A DNA stretch of 64,000 nt from CAYMEV01 sp964389675 [NCBI: uncultured Candidatus Sumerlaeota bacterium] (GTDB lineage Bacteria > CAYMEV01): the NCBI GenBank assembly GCA_964389675.1, contig CAYMEV010000002.1, forward strand, positions 186,001 to 250,000, written 5' to 3'. Within the stretch, counting starts at the first letter, position 1, and each line of letters begins with the position of its first letter. The notes below the pieces were generated by a model. That model did not search any database and was not told the origin of the DNA. It was given only the letters and a program-made list of their open reading frames with translations. The position numbers and the translations under genes were made by a program. Below are positions 44,680-53,034 of the stretch, in pieces.

Positions 44680-47067
44680 ATGTCAAAATTAGTAATTGTA
44701 GAATCACCAAAGAAAGCAAAAACCATAGCAGGTAAACTGGACAGCAGTTTTAAAGTAATATCGACAAAGGGGCATATTAAGGATCTTCCTAAAAAACGTA
44801 TCGGTATAGATGTAAATAATAATTTTGAATGTGAATGGGTAGCAGTCCCTGGCAAGGAAAAGCTGATTAATGAAATAATAAGGAAAGCAAGATCAGCCAC
44901 TCAGGTGCTGTTGGCATCTGACCCTGACAGGGAGGGTGAAGCGATATCCTATCACATATTTGAGATCCTTAAGGAAATAAACCCCAATATAAAGAGAATA
45001 GTCTTTAATGAAATTACCCAGAAAGCAATCATAAATGCCGTCAAATCACCAAGGGATATTGATATTCGCCTTTTTGAATCACAAAAGGCCAGAAGGATAC
45101 TGGACAGGCTTGTCGGATTTCTTTTAAGCCCGCTTCTGATATACTTCTTGAAGAGGAATCTCAGCGCAGGGAGGGTCCAGTCAGTAGCCCTGAAACTGAT
45201 AGTGGACCAGGAAAGGTCCGTTTTAGCATTTATACCGGAAGAATACTGGAGGGTTTTTGGCCTTTTCAGGCATGCCAAAGGGAATATTGAATGTGAGCTG
45301 AAAAAGATAAATGGGAATAAGCCCGTCATTGATACAGCAGAAAAAGCAGAAAGGCTTGTCCAGGAGGTAAAAAATGCCTCTTTCAGCGTAAGCGACATCA
45401 TTCAAAATACAATAAAAAAGACTCCGCCAGAGCCATTTAAGACAAGCACACTCCAGCAGGAAGCGAATATAAGGTTCGGGTTCAGCGGGAAAAGGACAAT
45501 GATGATCGCTCAGGGATTGTACGAGGGCAAGACAATAGGGAAAGAAGAGATCGGCCTCATTACATATATGAGGACTGACTCAGTAAGGGTCTCTGATGAA
45601 GCTAAAAATGAAGCACTGAGGTATATACAGGAAAAGCTCGGGCTGAAGGCTCAAATACATAAGCCAGGCCAGAAAAGCAGGGGAATAAAGATCCAGGATG
45701 CCCATGAGGCAATAAGGCCTTCAGACCCGTACCTGTCACCTGATACAATCAGCAGGTATCTTTCAAGAGACGAATACAGGGTATATGACCTTATATGGAG
45801 AAGGTTCATAGCCTCCTATCTGGATAATGCAGTTTATGACAAGCTCTCTGTATATATCGATGGAGACAAAAAATATATATTTGAAGCTGATTTTTTAAAG
45901 CTGTCAAATGAAGGGTTCTTAAGTATATACAGGCCAGTCAGCATGATTAAGACAGCAGAATCTGTACCAGGCCTGAAGAAAGGTGAAAAAATAGAACTTG
46001 ACAGCATAAGGCCTGAACAGCATTTTACTGAACCTCCAAAAAGGTATACGGAAGCATCTTTGATCAAGGCTCTTGAAAAACAGGGTATCGGAAGGCCCTC
46101 GACCTATGCTACAATTCTTGATACGCTGAAGAAGCGCGAATATATAAAGCTTGATAAAAAGACGATACTCCCTCTTTTTATAGGTTTTTTTGTAAGCAGT
46201 ATTCTTGATGAATATTTCAGCGATATAATCAATGTCCATTTTACTGCTGAGATGGAGGATAAGCTTGACAGGATTGAACAGGGCAAGGTGGACTGGATTG
46301 ATATGATGGGTAATTTTTACCGTCTTTTGCATAAGAGTGTCAACAATGCTAAAAAGGAGCTTCAGAAGGGTATAAGTACGGATATAAAATGCCCTGCCTG
46401 CGGTAAAAACATGGCTATCAGATTCAGCAGCAAGGGGGAATACCTGTCGTGTACAAACTATCCCTACTGCAAAACAAGAAAGAATCTGGGTCATGATGAG
46501 AAATTTAATATTATAATTGAAGAGGAAGGAGATATCAGCAAAAAATGCCCGGAATGCGGGAAAACCCTGGTACTGAAGACGGGAAAATACGGGAAATTTT
46601 ATGGCTGTTCAGGTTTTCCGGAATGCCGTTATACAGAGCCTCTGGAAAAGCCGCCGAAGCACGGATTGTCTCTCGAAATGATCCCTGAATCCTATAGATA
46701 CTGTAAAAAATGCAAAAGCCCTCTTAAGATAGTTGGTGGAAATTTTTCAAATTATATGGTGTGTGAAAATCCTGACTGCAGAGATAAATATCAGGTAAGA
46801 ACAGGAATCAAATGCCCTGATGAGAGCTGTGGCGGAGAACTGATAGAGAAACACAACAAAAAGGAAAAGCCCTATTACGCATGTTCAAACTACCCCAAAT
46901 GCAGAATTACTGTCCCTTATATGCCTGTAGATAAGAAATGCCCGAAATGCGGCTATGGTGTTATGTACAGGAATGAAACAAAGGACAGGATTACTTTCAC
47001 CTGTGCAAATAAAGAATGCAAGCATAGAGAAACTGTCAGGAAAGAGGATAATCCCCCTAATAAATAA
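44680..47067 (+). CDS. topA: DNA topoisomerase I (type IA)
   Basis: Relaxes negative supercoils by single-strand passage. The 795-residue protein has the Toprim domain (VIVESPKKAKTIAGKL, LASDPDREGEAISYHI), QKARRILDRLVGFLLSPLL, LSAGRVQSVAL and the catalytic tyrosine in GLITYMRTDSVRVS. The C-terminal part holds five zinc-ribbon units (from about residue 570): CPACGKNMAI, CPECGKTLVL, YCKKCKSPLK, CPDESCGGEL and CPKCGYGVMY, each with a second Cys pair. E. coli TopA has three classical ones. Its 3' end overlaps the convergent rng gene by 11 bases. Confidence 0.95.
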   Translation: MSKLVIVESPKKAKTIAGKLDSSFKVISTKGHIKDLPKKRIGIDVNNNFECEWVAVPGKEKLINEIIRKARSATQVLLASDPDREGEAISYHIFEILKEINPNIKRIVFNEITQKAIINAVKSPRDIDIRLFESQKARRILDRLVGFLLSPLLIYFLKRNLSAGRVQSVALKLIVDQERSVLAFIPEEYWRVFGLFRHAKGNIECELKKINGNKPVIDTAEKAERLVQEVKNASFSVSDIIQNTIKKTPPEPFKTSTLQQEANIRFGFSGKRTMMIAQGLYEGKTIGKEEIGLITYMRTDSVRVSDEAKNEALRYIQEKLGLKAQIHKPGQKSRGIKIQDAHEAIRPSDPYLSPDTISRYLSRDEYRVYDLIWRRFIASYLDNAVYDKLSVYIDGDKKYIFEADFLKLSNEGFLSIYRPVSMIKTAESVPGLKKGEKIELDSIRPEQHFTEPPKRYTEASLIKALEKQGIGRPSTYATILDTLKKREYIKLDKKTILPLFIGFFVSSILDEYFSDIINVHFTAEMEDKLDRIEQGKVDWIDMMGNFYRLLHKSVNNAKKELQKGISTDIKCPACGKNMAIRFSSKGEYLSCTNYPYCKTRKNLGHDEKFNIIIEEEGDISKKCPECGKTLVLKTGKYGKFYGCSGFPECRYTEPLEKPPKHGLSLEMIPESYRYCKKCKSPLKIVGGNFSNYMVCENPDCRDKYQVRTGIKCPDESCGGELIEKHNKKEKPYYACSNYPKCRITVPYMPVDKKCPKCGYGVMYRNETKDRITFTCANKECKHRETVRKEDNPPNK

Positions 47068-48553
47068 TATCAAAATTTCCCTGGTGGAGATTGGGATCTA
47101 ACCGGATAGAAAGATTTGGGTGAGTATTTCCGAATATATCATTAAGTATCATATCCCTGTGTTTGTAAAAATCCTGGGCCAGGTCCGGGTGAATCCTGAT
47201 AGTAAATTCCTGGTTCTTTATCTTTTTCCGGTTCATCGAGAGATCCTTGTGGATCTCAGAAAGAACGGTGATGCTGTTTTTGATAGTCCCTTTCCCCTGG
47301 CAGTAAGGACAGGTTTTTGTAAGCATTTTTTCGAGGCTGATCTTTACCCTCTTTCTTGTCATCTCTATAAGGCCAAGCTTGCTTATCTGTAAAATAGTGG
47401 TTTTAGCCCGGTCTTTCATGAGTTCTGCCTCAAGGGTGGTAAATATCAGCTCTTTATTCTCCTGTTCCTCCATATCGATAAAGTCAATTATTATTATGCC
47501 TCCCAGGTTCCTTAGCCTGATCTGCCTTACGATCTCCTTGCATGCCTCTATATTAGTCTTTACGATAGTCTCCTCCAGGGATTTATTGCCCAGGTATTTG
47601 CCTGTATTTACATCTATTGAGACCAGGGCTTCAGTCTGATCAATAACTATGTAACCCCCTGATTTAAGCCAGACTTTCCTTTTCAATGCCTTGACCAGTT
47701 CGCTGTCAATATTGAACTTGTCAAAGATAGGCTTGTATGAAGAATAAAGCTTTACCCTGTCTGTAAGATGGGGGAAAAATTTATTAACAAAATCCAGAAG
47801 CTCTTCATAGTCATTCTGATTATCCAGTATGAAAGAGGCAATATCGGAGGTAAATACATCCCGTGCAAGCCTCTGGATAATCCCGAGGTCCTTATGCAGA
47901 AGGCAGGGGGCAAGTGATTCCTCATAGCGTGCTTTGACCTCATCCCAAAGCTTATGGAGTATTATCATATCACCTTTCAGGTCTTCTTCATTGTGCCCTT
48001 CACAGGCTGTCCGCAGAATATAGCCGCCCTTATTATCATTTATCCTGTCCATGATCCCCTTTAAGCGTTTCCGTTCACTTTCTGAAGAAATCCTTCTTGA
48101 TATTCCTATATGCTGAATTGTAGGCATATATACTACATACCTTCCTGGAAAGGAAACATGGGAAGTAATCCTGGGCCCCTTTGTGCCTATTGACTCTTTT
48201 ACCACATGTACCAGGATCTCCTGTCCTTCAATAAGCAGGTCATCTATATTTGTATTGAGCTTTTTATCATCGCCGGAGTCTTCTATTTCCTGTTCCTCTT
48301 CTTCTCCAGCCTCAAGGTTTTCAGGAAAATAATGGACATCATCAACATAAAGGAAAGCATCCTTTCCAATCCCGATATCAACAAAGGCTGCCTCCATTCC
48401 TGGAAGAACCCTTGTGACCTTGCCCTTATATATATTGCCTGCCAGCCTTGTCTGGCTCTTCCTCTCAATATAAAGCTCACACAACTGACCATCCTCAAGG
48501 AGAGCCACTTTAGTCTCAAAAGGGTTTGTAGATGCAATAAGTTCTTTATACAT
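47057..48553 (-). CDS. rng: Ribonuclease G (RNase E/G family)
   Basis: Single-strand endoribonuclease for rRNA and mRNA processing. The 498-residue protein has an S1-like domain (GNIYKGKVTRVLPGMEAAFVDIG, with an acidic insert rich in E and D around residues 80-100), an RNase-H-like and catalytic region with metal-binding aspartates in LVSIDVNTGKY and GGIIIIDFIDM, and the zinc-link CPYCQGKG. The length is like RNase G; there is no long C-terminal scaffold of RNase E. It faces topA. Confidence 0.93.
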   Translation of the reverse strand: MYKELIASTNPFETKVALLEDGQLCELYIERKSQTRLAGNIYKGKVTRVLPGMEAAFVDIGIGKDAFLYVDDVHYFPENLEAGEEEEQEIEDSGDDKKLNTNIDDLLIEGQEILVHVVKESIGTKGPRITSHVSFPGRYVVYMPTIQHIGISRRISSESERKRLKGIMDRINDNKGGYILRTACEGHNEEDLKGDMIILHKLWDEVKARYEESLAPCLLHKDLGIIQRLARDVFTSDIASFILDNQNDYEELLDFVNKFFPHLTDRVKLYSSYKPIFDKFNIDSELVKALKRKVWLKSGGYIVIDQTEALVSIDVNTGKYLGNKSLEETIVKTNIEACKEIVRQIRLRNLGGIIIIDFIDMEEQENKELIFTTLEAELMKDRAKTTILQISKLGLIEMTRKRVKISLEKMLTKTCPYCQGKGTIKNSITVLSEIHKDLSMNRKKIKNQEFTIRIHPDLAQDFYKHRDMILNDIFGNTHPNLSIRLDPNLHQGNFDIIY

Positions 48554-48645
48554 AATATTCTTTTATGGTTTTTATAAATGATTATACATTATCATTTATT
48601 AATTAGTTTCAAATATATTACCAGATAAATCAAATACAGGGATTA

Positions 48646-49566
48646 TTAATCCTGAAAGAGTGAATTGGGTTTTCCTTTTGTATGAACATCACACAGGTAG
48701 AGATAGTACAGATACAGACCGGGGTATTTTCTTACGTAGGCTTCAAGCAGTTTTATGTACCTGTTCATGGCTTTATGAATAAATTCGCTCTTTTTCAGCT
48801 TCCCAGGATCGAGGTTTATTGGTTTTTCAAGATGAATTACAATATTTTTCTCTCCCCTGACCGGAAAGACAGGTATTATTGATGCCCCTGACAAATAAGC
48901 CAGCTTAAAAGGGCCCTCGGAAAAAAAAGCATCACGGCCCAGGAATTCTGTCCTGACAAAGTTCCTTCCATATCTTCCGTCGGCAGCTATTCCCACTGTC
49001 TTTCCAGCACGCAGAAGCTTCAGCGCATTTCTCAAGCCGGATTCGTGATGCAGAAAAGCTGTCCCCGCCCTGCTGAAAAGCCTGTCCTTTATTCTTAGTG
49101 TATTTATCTGCGATCTGTCTGTTATCATGTTTTCACGAATAAGCTCGGTAGGCGGAATTCCTATCTGATGATAGCCCTTTATGCAGGACAGGGATGGTAT
49201 AATCCCTGTATTGGGCCCAAAGTGAGACAGCAGAAGGAGTGTTCCTGAGCCCTGCTCTCCGGTAAGGCCACCACCGCTGAAATATGCTGAACTGATCAGT
49301 GCATCCGGTCTTGAGAAGTAAAATATATCCATTTCATTCAAAATATGTTCTGTTATTGCTCTTTTTGATATATCACCGTCTGAAAAGCAGTTCTCCGATG
49401 CTATCCGGGAAAGGCCCTCCATCTTTTTCCTGAGAAATGGCAGGTAAAGGCTGTTTAGTGAACGGACTGCTTTCCATATAAAAAAAGGCGGGAAAAATGA
49501 TAATACAGGCCTTACTGCTATCCAGAGAAAATAACGAAAAAAGGATTTAATAATTCTTGAAGCCAT
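48646..49566 (-). CDS. Lysophospholipid/lipid A acyltransferase-like protein (HtrB/LpxL family)
   Basis: A 306-residue protein with an N-terminal hydrophobic anchor (about 8-33) and an LpxL/HtrB-type acyltransferase domain: TLLLLSHFGPNTGIIPSL, then RAGTAFLHHESGLRNALKLL, AGKTVGIAADGRYG and GPFKLAYLSGASIIPVF. The catalytic HX4(D/E) box reads H-F-G-P-N-T at residues 115-120, so the acidic residue is replaced by threonine. It may therefore use another residue, or differ in chemistry. Transferring an acyl chain to a lipid A precursor or glycolipid in the inner membrane is the general expectation. Only 30 bases separate it from the divergent channel gene. Confidence 0.78.
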   Translation of the reverse strand: MASRIIKSFFRYFLWIAVRPVLSFFPPFFIWKAVRSLNSLYLPFLRKKMEGLSRIASENCFSDGDISKRAITEHILNEMDIFYFSRPDALISSAYFSGGGLTGEQGSGTLLLLSHFGPNTGIIPSLSCIKGYHQIGIPPTELIRENMITDRSQINTLRIKDRLFSRAGTAFLHHESGLRNALKLLRAGKTVGIAADGRYGRNFVRTEFLGRDAFFSEGPFKLAYLSGASIIPVFPVRGEKNIVIHLEKPINLDPGKLKKSEFIHKAMNRYIKLLEAYVRKYPGLYLYYLYLCDVHTKGKPNSLFQD

Positions 49567-49584
49567 TGCAATTACTATTATAAT
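49557..49584 (+). promoter_or_regulatory. Candidate promoter of the potassium channel gene
   Basis: TTGAAG (49557-49562) and a perfect TATAAT (49579-49584) are 16 bases apart. The -35 lies inside the start of the divergent acyltransferase gene. The -10 ends 12 bases before the ATG at 49597, and there is no ribosome binding site, so the transcript may have almost no leader. Confidence 0.45.
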
Positions 49585-49596
49585 AAAGTAATAGTT

Positions 49597-50385
49597 ATGT
49601 TTAGCAAAGAAAAGATCAAGTTTTATTTATATGATTCTGTTTCTCCTCTGGGTAAAGCTATTGACATATTCCTGATCCTGGTGAACCTGGCTGCAATTGT
49701 TCATTATATCATCGAGGTTGAAACACAGGATGAAGGGTCTCTTAAGGCCCTTTTCATAATTGAGATAATATTTGTATGTGTTTTTATAATAGAGTATTTA
49801 ACAAGGCTTTATGTAGCTCCTGATAAGATCAGATTCATATTTTCCCTGTATTCCTTTTTTGATATACTCTCTATTATTCCAATTGTCTTTACATTTTATA
49901 AAATCGGCTTTTTGCGAATTCTGAGAGTTTTCAGAATACTGCGTTTTCAGAAGTACCTTGAAAATGAATATTTCTTTTTTGGAAAGATAAAGCCTTTTCA
50001 GCTTCAGATGGTGAGGATACTTTTTATAATACTTACCATTGTATTTGTATCTGCCGGGTTTATTTATGCTGTCGAGGGCAGGGACGGGACAAATACATTA
50101 AAGACCTTTCTTGATGCAGTTTATTTTACTGTGTCCACCGTTACTACAGTAGGTTTTGGTGATTTTACCCCCTCTACCAATACAGGAAAGCTTATAACGA
50201 TCGGAATAATATTCAGCGGTGTCATATTCCTGCCGTATAATGTTGGCAGGCTGATAAAGACCATTATTGAAACAAAAACAGCAGGCAATATCTCGAACGA
50301 ATGCAGTATATGCCACCATATAAATCCTGCAGAAAACAGGACCTGTTCTGTCTGTGGAAATCCTCTGAAAAAAGATGATCTTTAG
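49597..50385 (+). CDS. Voltage-gated-like potassium channel with C-terminal zinc ribbon
   Basis: A 262-residue membrane protein with six transmembrane segments. S4 carries regularly spaced arginines (LRILRVFRILRFQ, about 107-119), the pore loop has the selectivity filter TTVGFGD after STV, and S6 follows. The cytoplasmic tail ends in a small zinc-ribbon, CSICHHINPAENRTCSVCGNP (about 235-256), unusual for this class. Predicted role is K+ flux and membrane-potential control. The stop overlaps the deacetylase start by 11 bases. Confidence 0.88.
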   Translation: MFSKEKIKFYLYDSVSPLGKAIDIFLILVNLAAIVHYIIEVETQDEGSLKALFIIEIIFVCVFIIEYLTRLYVAPDKIRFIFSLYSFFDILSIIPIVFTFYKIGFLRILRVFRILRFQKYLENEYFFFGKIKPFQLQMVRILFIILTIVFVSAGFIYAVEGRDGTNTLKTFLDAVYFTVSTVTTVGFGDFTPSTNTGKLITIGIIFSGVIFLPYNVGRLIKTIIETKTAGNISNECSICHHINPAENRTCSVCGNPLKKDDL

Positions 50386-51127
50386 GAAAATCGCATTAAT
50401 CCTGATTTTTCTGAGCCTTCTTTCTTTCTATTTTACCAGTATAATGCCATTCATTCTATTTTTATACCTTTTCTTTTTCCTGATATATTTCTATAATATG
50501 ATAAAGATCAACAGCAATGCATTTGGGAAGGTAATATGCAGTATGCCATCCGAGCTGCATAAATCTGCCTATCTAACCTTTGACGATGGCCCTGATGAGG
50601 AAAATACTCCTCAGATACTGGATTTTTTAATGAAAAAAAATGTAAATGCCACCTTTTTCATAACAGGGGAAAATGCAGAAAAAAACAGTCAAACAGTAAG
50701 GGCAATTATCGATCAGGGCCATGCATTAGGCAATCATACATACACCCACAATAATTTTCTGACCCTGTCTTCAAGAGCTAAAATCCGCAGGGAAATTGAA
50801 TCAGCAAACCGCTTTTTTAAGGAGGAGTTTGGGTATTGCTGCAGGATTTTCCGCCCTTGTGCAGGCCTTAAGGACCAGTATATCATGGATGAGGCAAAAA
50901 AACAGGGTATGAGGGTCATAGGCTGGAACAGGAGATCTCTGGACACAGTGTTTAAGGATTATGGAAAGGTATATAAAAGGCTTTCGAAACCGCCTTTGAA
51001 TAATGGTGATATATTACTGTTTCATGACAGCAGAACCAGGCTGAATTTGAATGATAAGATCAGGGTCCTGGAGATGATCATAGATCTTTATCGGACAAAT
51101 GGATTTAGATTTTCCATAATAAAGTGA
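50375..51127 (+). CDS. Polysaccharide deacetylase (NodB homology domain)
   Basis: A 250-residue membrane-anchored enzyme with two N-terminal hydrophobic segments (about 5-42) and a NodB domain. The catalytic base motif is LTFDDGPDE (about residue 67-75), the metal ligands are in GNHTYTHNN, and further motifs are RIFRPCAGLKD (RPCAG instead of the commoner RPPxG) and ILLFHDSRT. It should remove acetyl groups from peptidoglycan or another exported polysaccharide. Translational overlap with the channel gene. The plus-strand reading of the hairpin downstream lacks a good T-run. Confidence 0.85.
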   Translation: MIFRKIALILIFLSLLSFYFTSIMPFILFLYLFFFLIYFYNMIKINSNAFGKVICSMPSELHKSAYLTFDDGPDEENTPQILDFLMKKNVNATFFITGENAEKNSQTVRAIIDQGHALGNHTYTHNNFLTLSSRAKIRREIESANRFFKEEFGYCCRIFRPCAGLKDQYIMDEAKKQGMRVIGWNRRSLDTVFKDYGKVYKRLSKPPLNNGDILLFHDSRTRLNLNDKIRVLEMIIDLYRTNGFRFSIIK

Positions 51128-51156
51128 TTGCCTGAAAGGCAGTCCTGGAAATAAAA

Positions 51157-51187
51157 AAAGCCGCAACCATGATCAGGTTGCGGCTTT
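51157..51187 (-). terminator. Strong intrinsic terminator of the 51207-51821 gene
   Basis: AAAGCCGCAACC (51157-51168) and GGTTGCGGCTTT (51176-51187) are perfect complements with a 7-base loop. On the minus strand the stem is followed by a run of T (complement of the A-run 51153-51159), 20 bases after the stop of the minus-strand gene. It may also slow transcription of the deacetylase gene on the plus strand. Confidence 0.85.
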
Positions 51188-51206
51188 AACGGATTGAATA
51201 TACTAG

Positions 51207-51821
51207 CTATCCGGCGATATTTCTTACAGCATTCATCTTGGTGTCATGGAAGTTTTTCATTGTGTTCTGGAGAAGCTGCTGAAGCTGTGTAAGCTGCTGC
51301 TGCAGTTTCTGAATCTCTGTCTGCTGTTCCTGGGTAACCTTTTTTGAACCATCTGCCTTCTTGGCAGCATCTTCCAGGTTCTTTTCAGTTTTCTTGATAA
51401 GGTTATTGAGGATTCTTGAAATAAAATCTTCAATGCTTTCGCCAGGTTTACGTGATGTCCCGCCTGTCTGCTGTGCCTGCTGTTCTGATTGTGCCTGTCC
51501 TACTTTCTGGCCTGCTTCGAAACCTGCCTGGAATCCTGCCCTCCTGCCGGCCATATAGCCCTTGAGGAAATTGGATATTGATGGCCTCGGCATAGCGCCA
51601 AAGCCGGATGGCCTGAACATTCCACCCAGACCCTTCTGAAGTGTCTTTGCGAAATCTCCTATTTTATTGAAAAGATTGCCCATGCTTTTGCTGATTGAGG
51701 AGATACCTCCGAGCATACCCATTGGGCCCTGGGTGATTGCGCTGATAGCCTTGCCAATAGCACCCATGTTTGGCAGGATTTTTGATGCGATACTTGAAAC
51801 GATACTTCCGATAAATGGCAT
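51207..51821 (-). CDS. Orphan protein with glycine zipper and C-terminal coiled coil
   Basis: I do not recognise this 204-residue protein. The N-terminal third (1-70) is glycine-, serine- and isoleucine-rich and amphipathic (SIVSSIASKILPNMG, GPMGMLGGISSISKSMG) with no cleavable signal. Residues 88-108 have glycine at every fourth position (88, 92, 96, 100, 104, 108). A polar hinge follows (QSEQQAQQTGGTSRKPGES), then a long glutamine/leucine-rich coiled coil (about 125-186) and a terminal helix NTMKNFHDTKMNAVRNIAG. GGAGG precedes the ATG. It is a single-gene unit with its own strong terminator, suggesting substantial expression. A structural, membrane-associated or secreted protein is possible; function unknown. 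Confidence 0.75.
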   Translation of the reverse strand: MPFIGSIVSSIASKILPNMGAIGKAISAITQGPMGMLGGISSISKSMGNLFNKIGDFAKTLQKGLGGMFRPSGFGAMPRPSISNFLKGYMAGRRAGFQAGFEAGQKVGQAQSEQQAQQTGGTSRKPGESIEDFISRILNNLIKKTEKNLEDAAKKADGSKKVTQEQQTEIQKLQQQLTQLQQLLQNTMKNFHDTKMNAVRNIAG

Positions 51822-51865
51822 TGTGAAAACCTCCTATTATTATAATTAAGGAGGATATCAAGTGT

Positions 51866-51896
51866 TTATGGTCCTTGTGATCATTAAGGATCATAA
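51866..51896. repeat. Inverted repeat upstream of the orphan gene
   Basis: TTATGGTCCTT (51866-51876) and AAGGATCATAA (51886-51896) are complementary except for one G-T position, with a 9-base spacer. It lies in the 218-base divergent spacer 51822-52039, about 45 bases upstream of the orphan gene start. It could be an operator or an RNA hairpin. The rest of the spacer is AT-rich and shows no gene. Confidence 0.5.
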
Positions 51897-52039
51897 GCAT
51901 TTAACATCCTTCTTTTCTATATTATCTGACTATAACAGAAAATGTTGCTAAAAATTCTTTAATTTCTTGAATATAATTTATAATTTATTAAAATCAGGAC
52001 ATCAACGATAATTTGAATCTTTATTAAGGAGTAATGCTG

Positions 52040-52378
52040 ATGCACCTATCCAGATATAAAAAGGGAGATATTGATATCATAGAGATTGGCGGGAAGCTTG
52101 AAGACAGCCAGTCTCAGGAGTTTATAGATTATATCGATGATATAATAGCTGCAGGCTCAAGGACGGTAATTCTTGATATGAATTCCCTTGATTATGTAAG
52201 CTCAAGCGGGCTTGGAGTAATATCAGCAAAATATATCAGTCTGAATATCCGCGGAGGCAAGCTTATCCTGACAAATATGAAACCGGATATTGAAAAGGTA
52301 TTCCATATTACCAGAATCCTGAGCATAATACCTAATTATCCATCCATCAAGGAGGCAATTGCTGATTTGAAGATTTAG
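52040..52378 (+). CDS. STAS-domain anti-sigma factor antagonist
   Basis: A 112-residue single STAS domain of the SpoIIAA type. VILDMNSLDYVSSSGLGVI carries the serine that is phosphorylated by an anti-sigma kinase in this family, and GGKLILTNMKPDIEKVFHI is the following conserved helix and strand. It would release a sigma factor from its anti-sigma partner or act in a similar switch; no partner is encoded nearby. ATG 52040 is eight bases after AAGGAG, whereas ATG 52034 is too close to it. Confidence 0.85.
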   Translation: MHLSRYKKGDIDIIEIGGKLEDSQSQEFIDYIDDIIAAGSRTVILDMNSLDYVSSSGLGVISAKYISLNIRGGKLILTNMKPDIEKVFHITRILSIIPNYPSIKEAIADLKI

Positions 52379-52386
52379 GGCAGATC

Positions 52387-52947
52387 TCAGGGCCTATAGC
52401 CTGACTTTTCAAAAAGCTCTGTTCTTGTAAATAAGGGTATGAACCTGTATTTCCCAAGCATCTCTCCAGCACCTTCCTCGCGGTCAACAAGGCATAGTAT
52501 GGCCTCTACTGAGTGGCCTTCCTCTTCAACAGCCTTCACCGCGGAGAGGGTTGAGCCCCCTGTGGTTGCGACATCATCAACAATAATTACGTCAGAATGC
52601 GGCTCTATATGGCCTTCAATCCTCTTTTTCCTTCCGTGTCCTTTTGCTTCCTTTCTTACAAGAAAACCGTTTACGGGCATGCTCTTTTGATAAGATATAA
52701 CGGTAACTGCTGTTGTTACCGGATCAGCCCCTATTGAAAGGCCTCCTATATATCTTGATTTCAAACCGTGTCTAACAATAAGGTCAAAAAGGACATTTCC
52801 GATCAGATATGAACCCTGGGAGGAAAGAGTTGTTATCCTTGCATCGAAATAGAAATTGCTTTTTTTTCCTGAAGCAAGGATGAAATCACCAAAACTTAGA
52901 GATTTGCTGATTAACAGTTCCAATAATTCATTTCTCATAGTATTCAT
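52387..52947 (-). CDS. pyrE: Orotate phosphoribosyltransferase
   Basis: Makes OMP from orotate and PRPP in pyrimidine synthesis. The 186-residue protein shows LSFGDFILASGKKSNFYFDARI, IGGLSIGADPVTTAV, GFLVRKEAKGHGRKKRIEG and the PRPP-binding loop VIIVDDVATTGGSTLSAV. All key motifs are present, and the length is normal for the bacterial/archaeal form. It is convergent with the STAS gene; AAGGAA lies about five bases before the ATG at 52947. Confidence 0.93.
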   Translation of the reverse strand: MNTMRNELLELLISKSLSFGDFILASGKKSNFYFDARITTLSSQGSYLIGNVLFDLIVRHGLKSRYIGGLSIGADPVTTAVTVISYQKSMPVNGFLVRKEAKGHGRKKRIEGHIEPHSDVIIVDDVATTGGSTLSAVKAVEEEGHSVEAILCLVDREEGAGEMLGKYRFIPLFTRTELFEKSGYRP

Positions 52948-52966
52948 CTTTTTCCTTCTTATAAGA

Positions 52967-52994
52967 TTGACTTTAATTATTTCATAGATATTTT
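52967..52994 (+). promoter_or_regulatory. Candidate promoter for the 53035-55365 gene group
   Basis: TTGACT (52967-52972) and TATTTT (52989-52994, four of six) are 16 bases apart, in the spacer divergent from pyrE. Confidence 0.35.
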
Positions 52995-53034
52995 ATGTTA
53001 ATATGAAAAATATCAAGATAAAAAGGAGCTGATT

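Noticed and set aside
51157-51187. The hairpin as a dedicated terminator of the deacetylase gene
   Set aside because: On the plus strand it is followed by AAC rather than a T-run; the T-run is on the minus-strand side.
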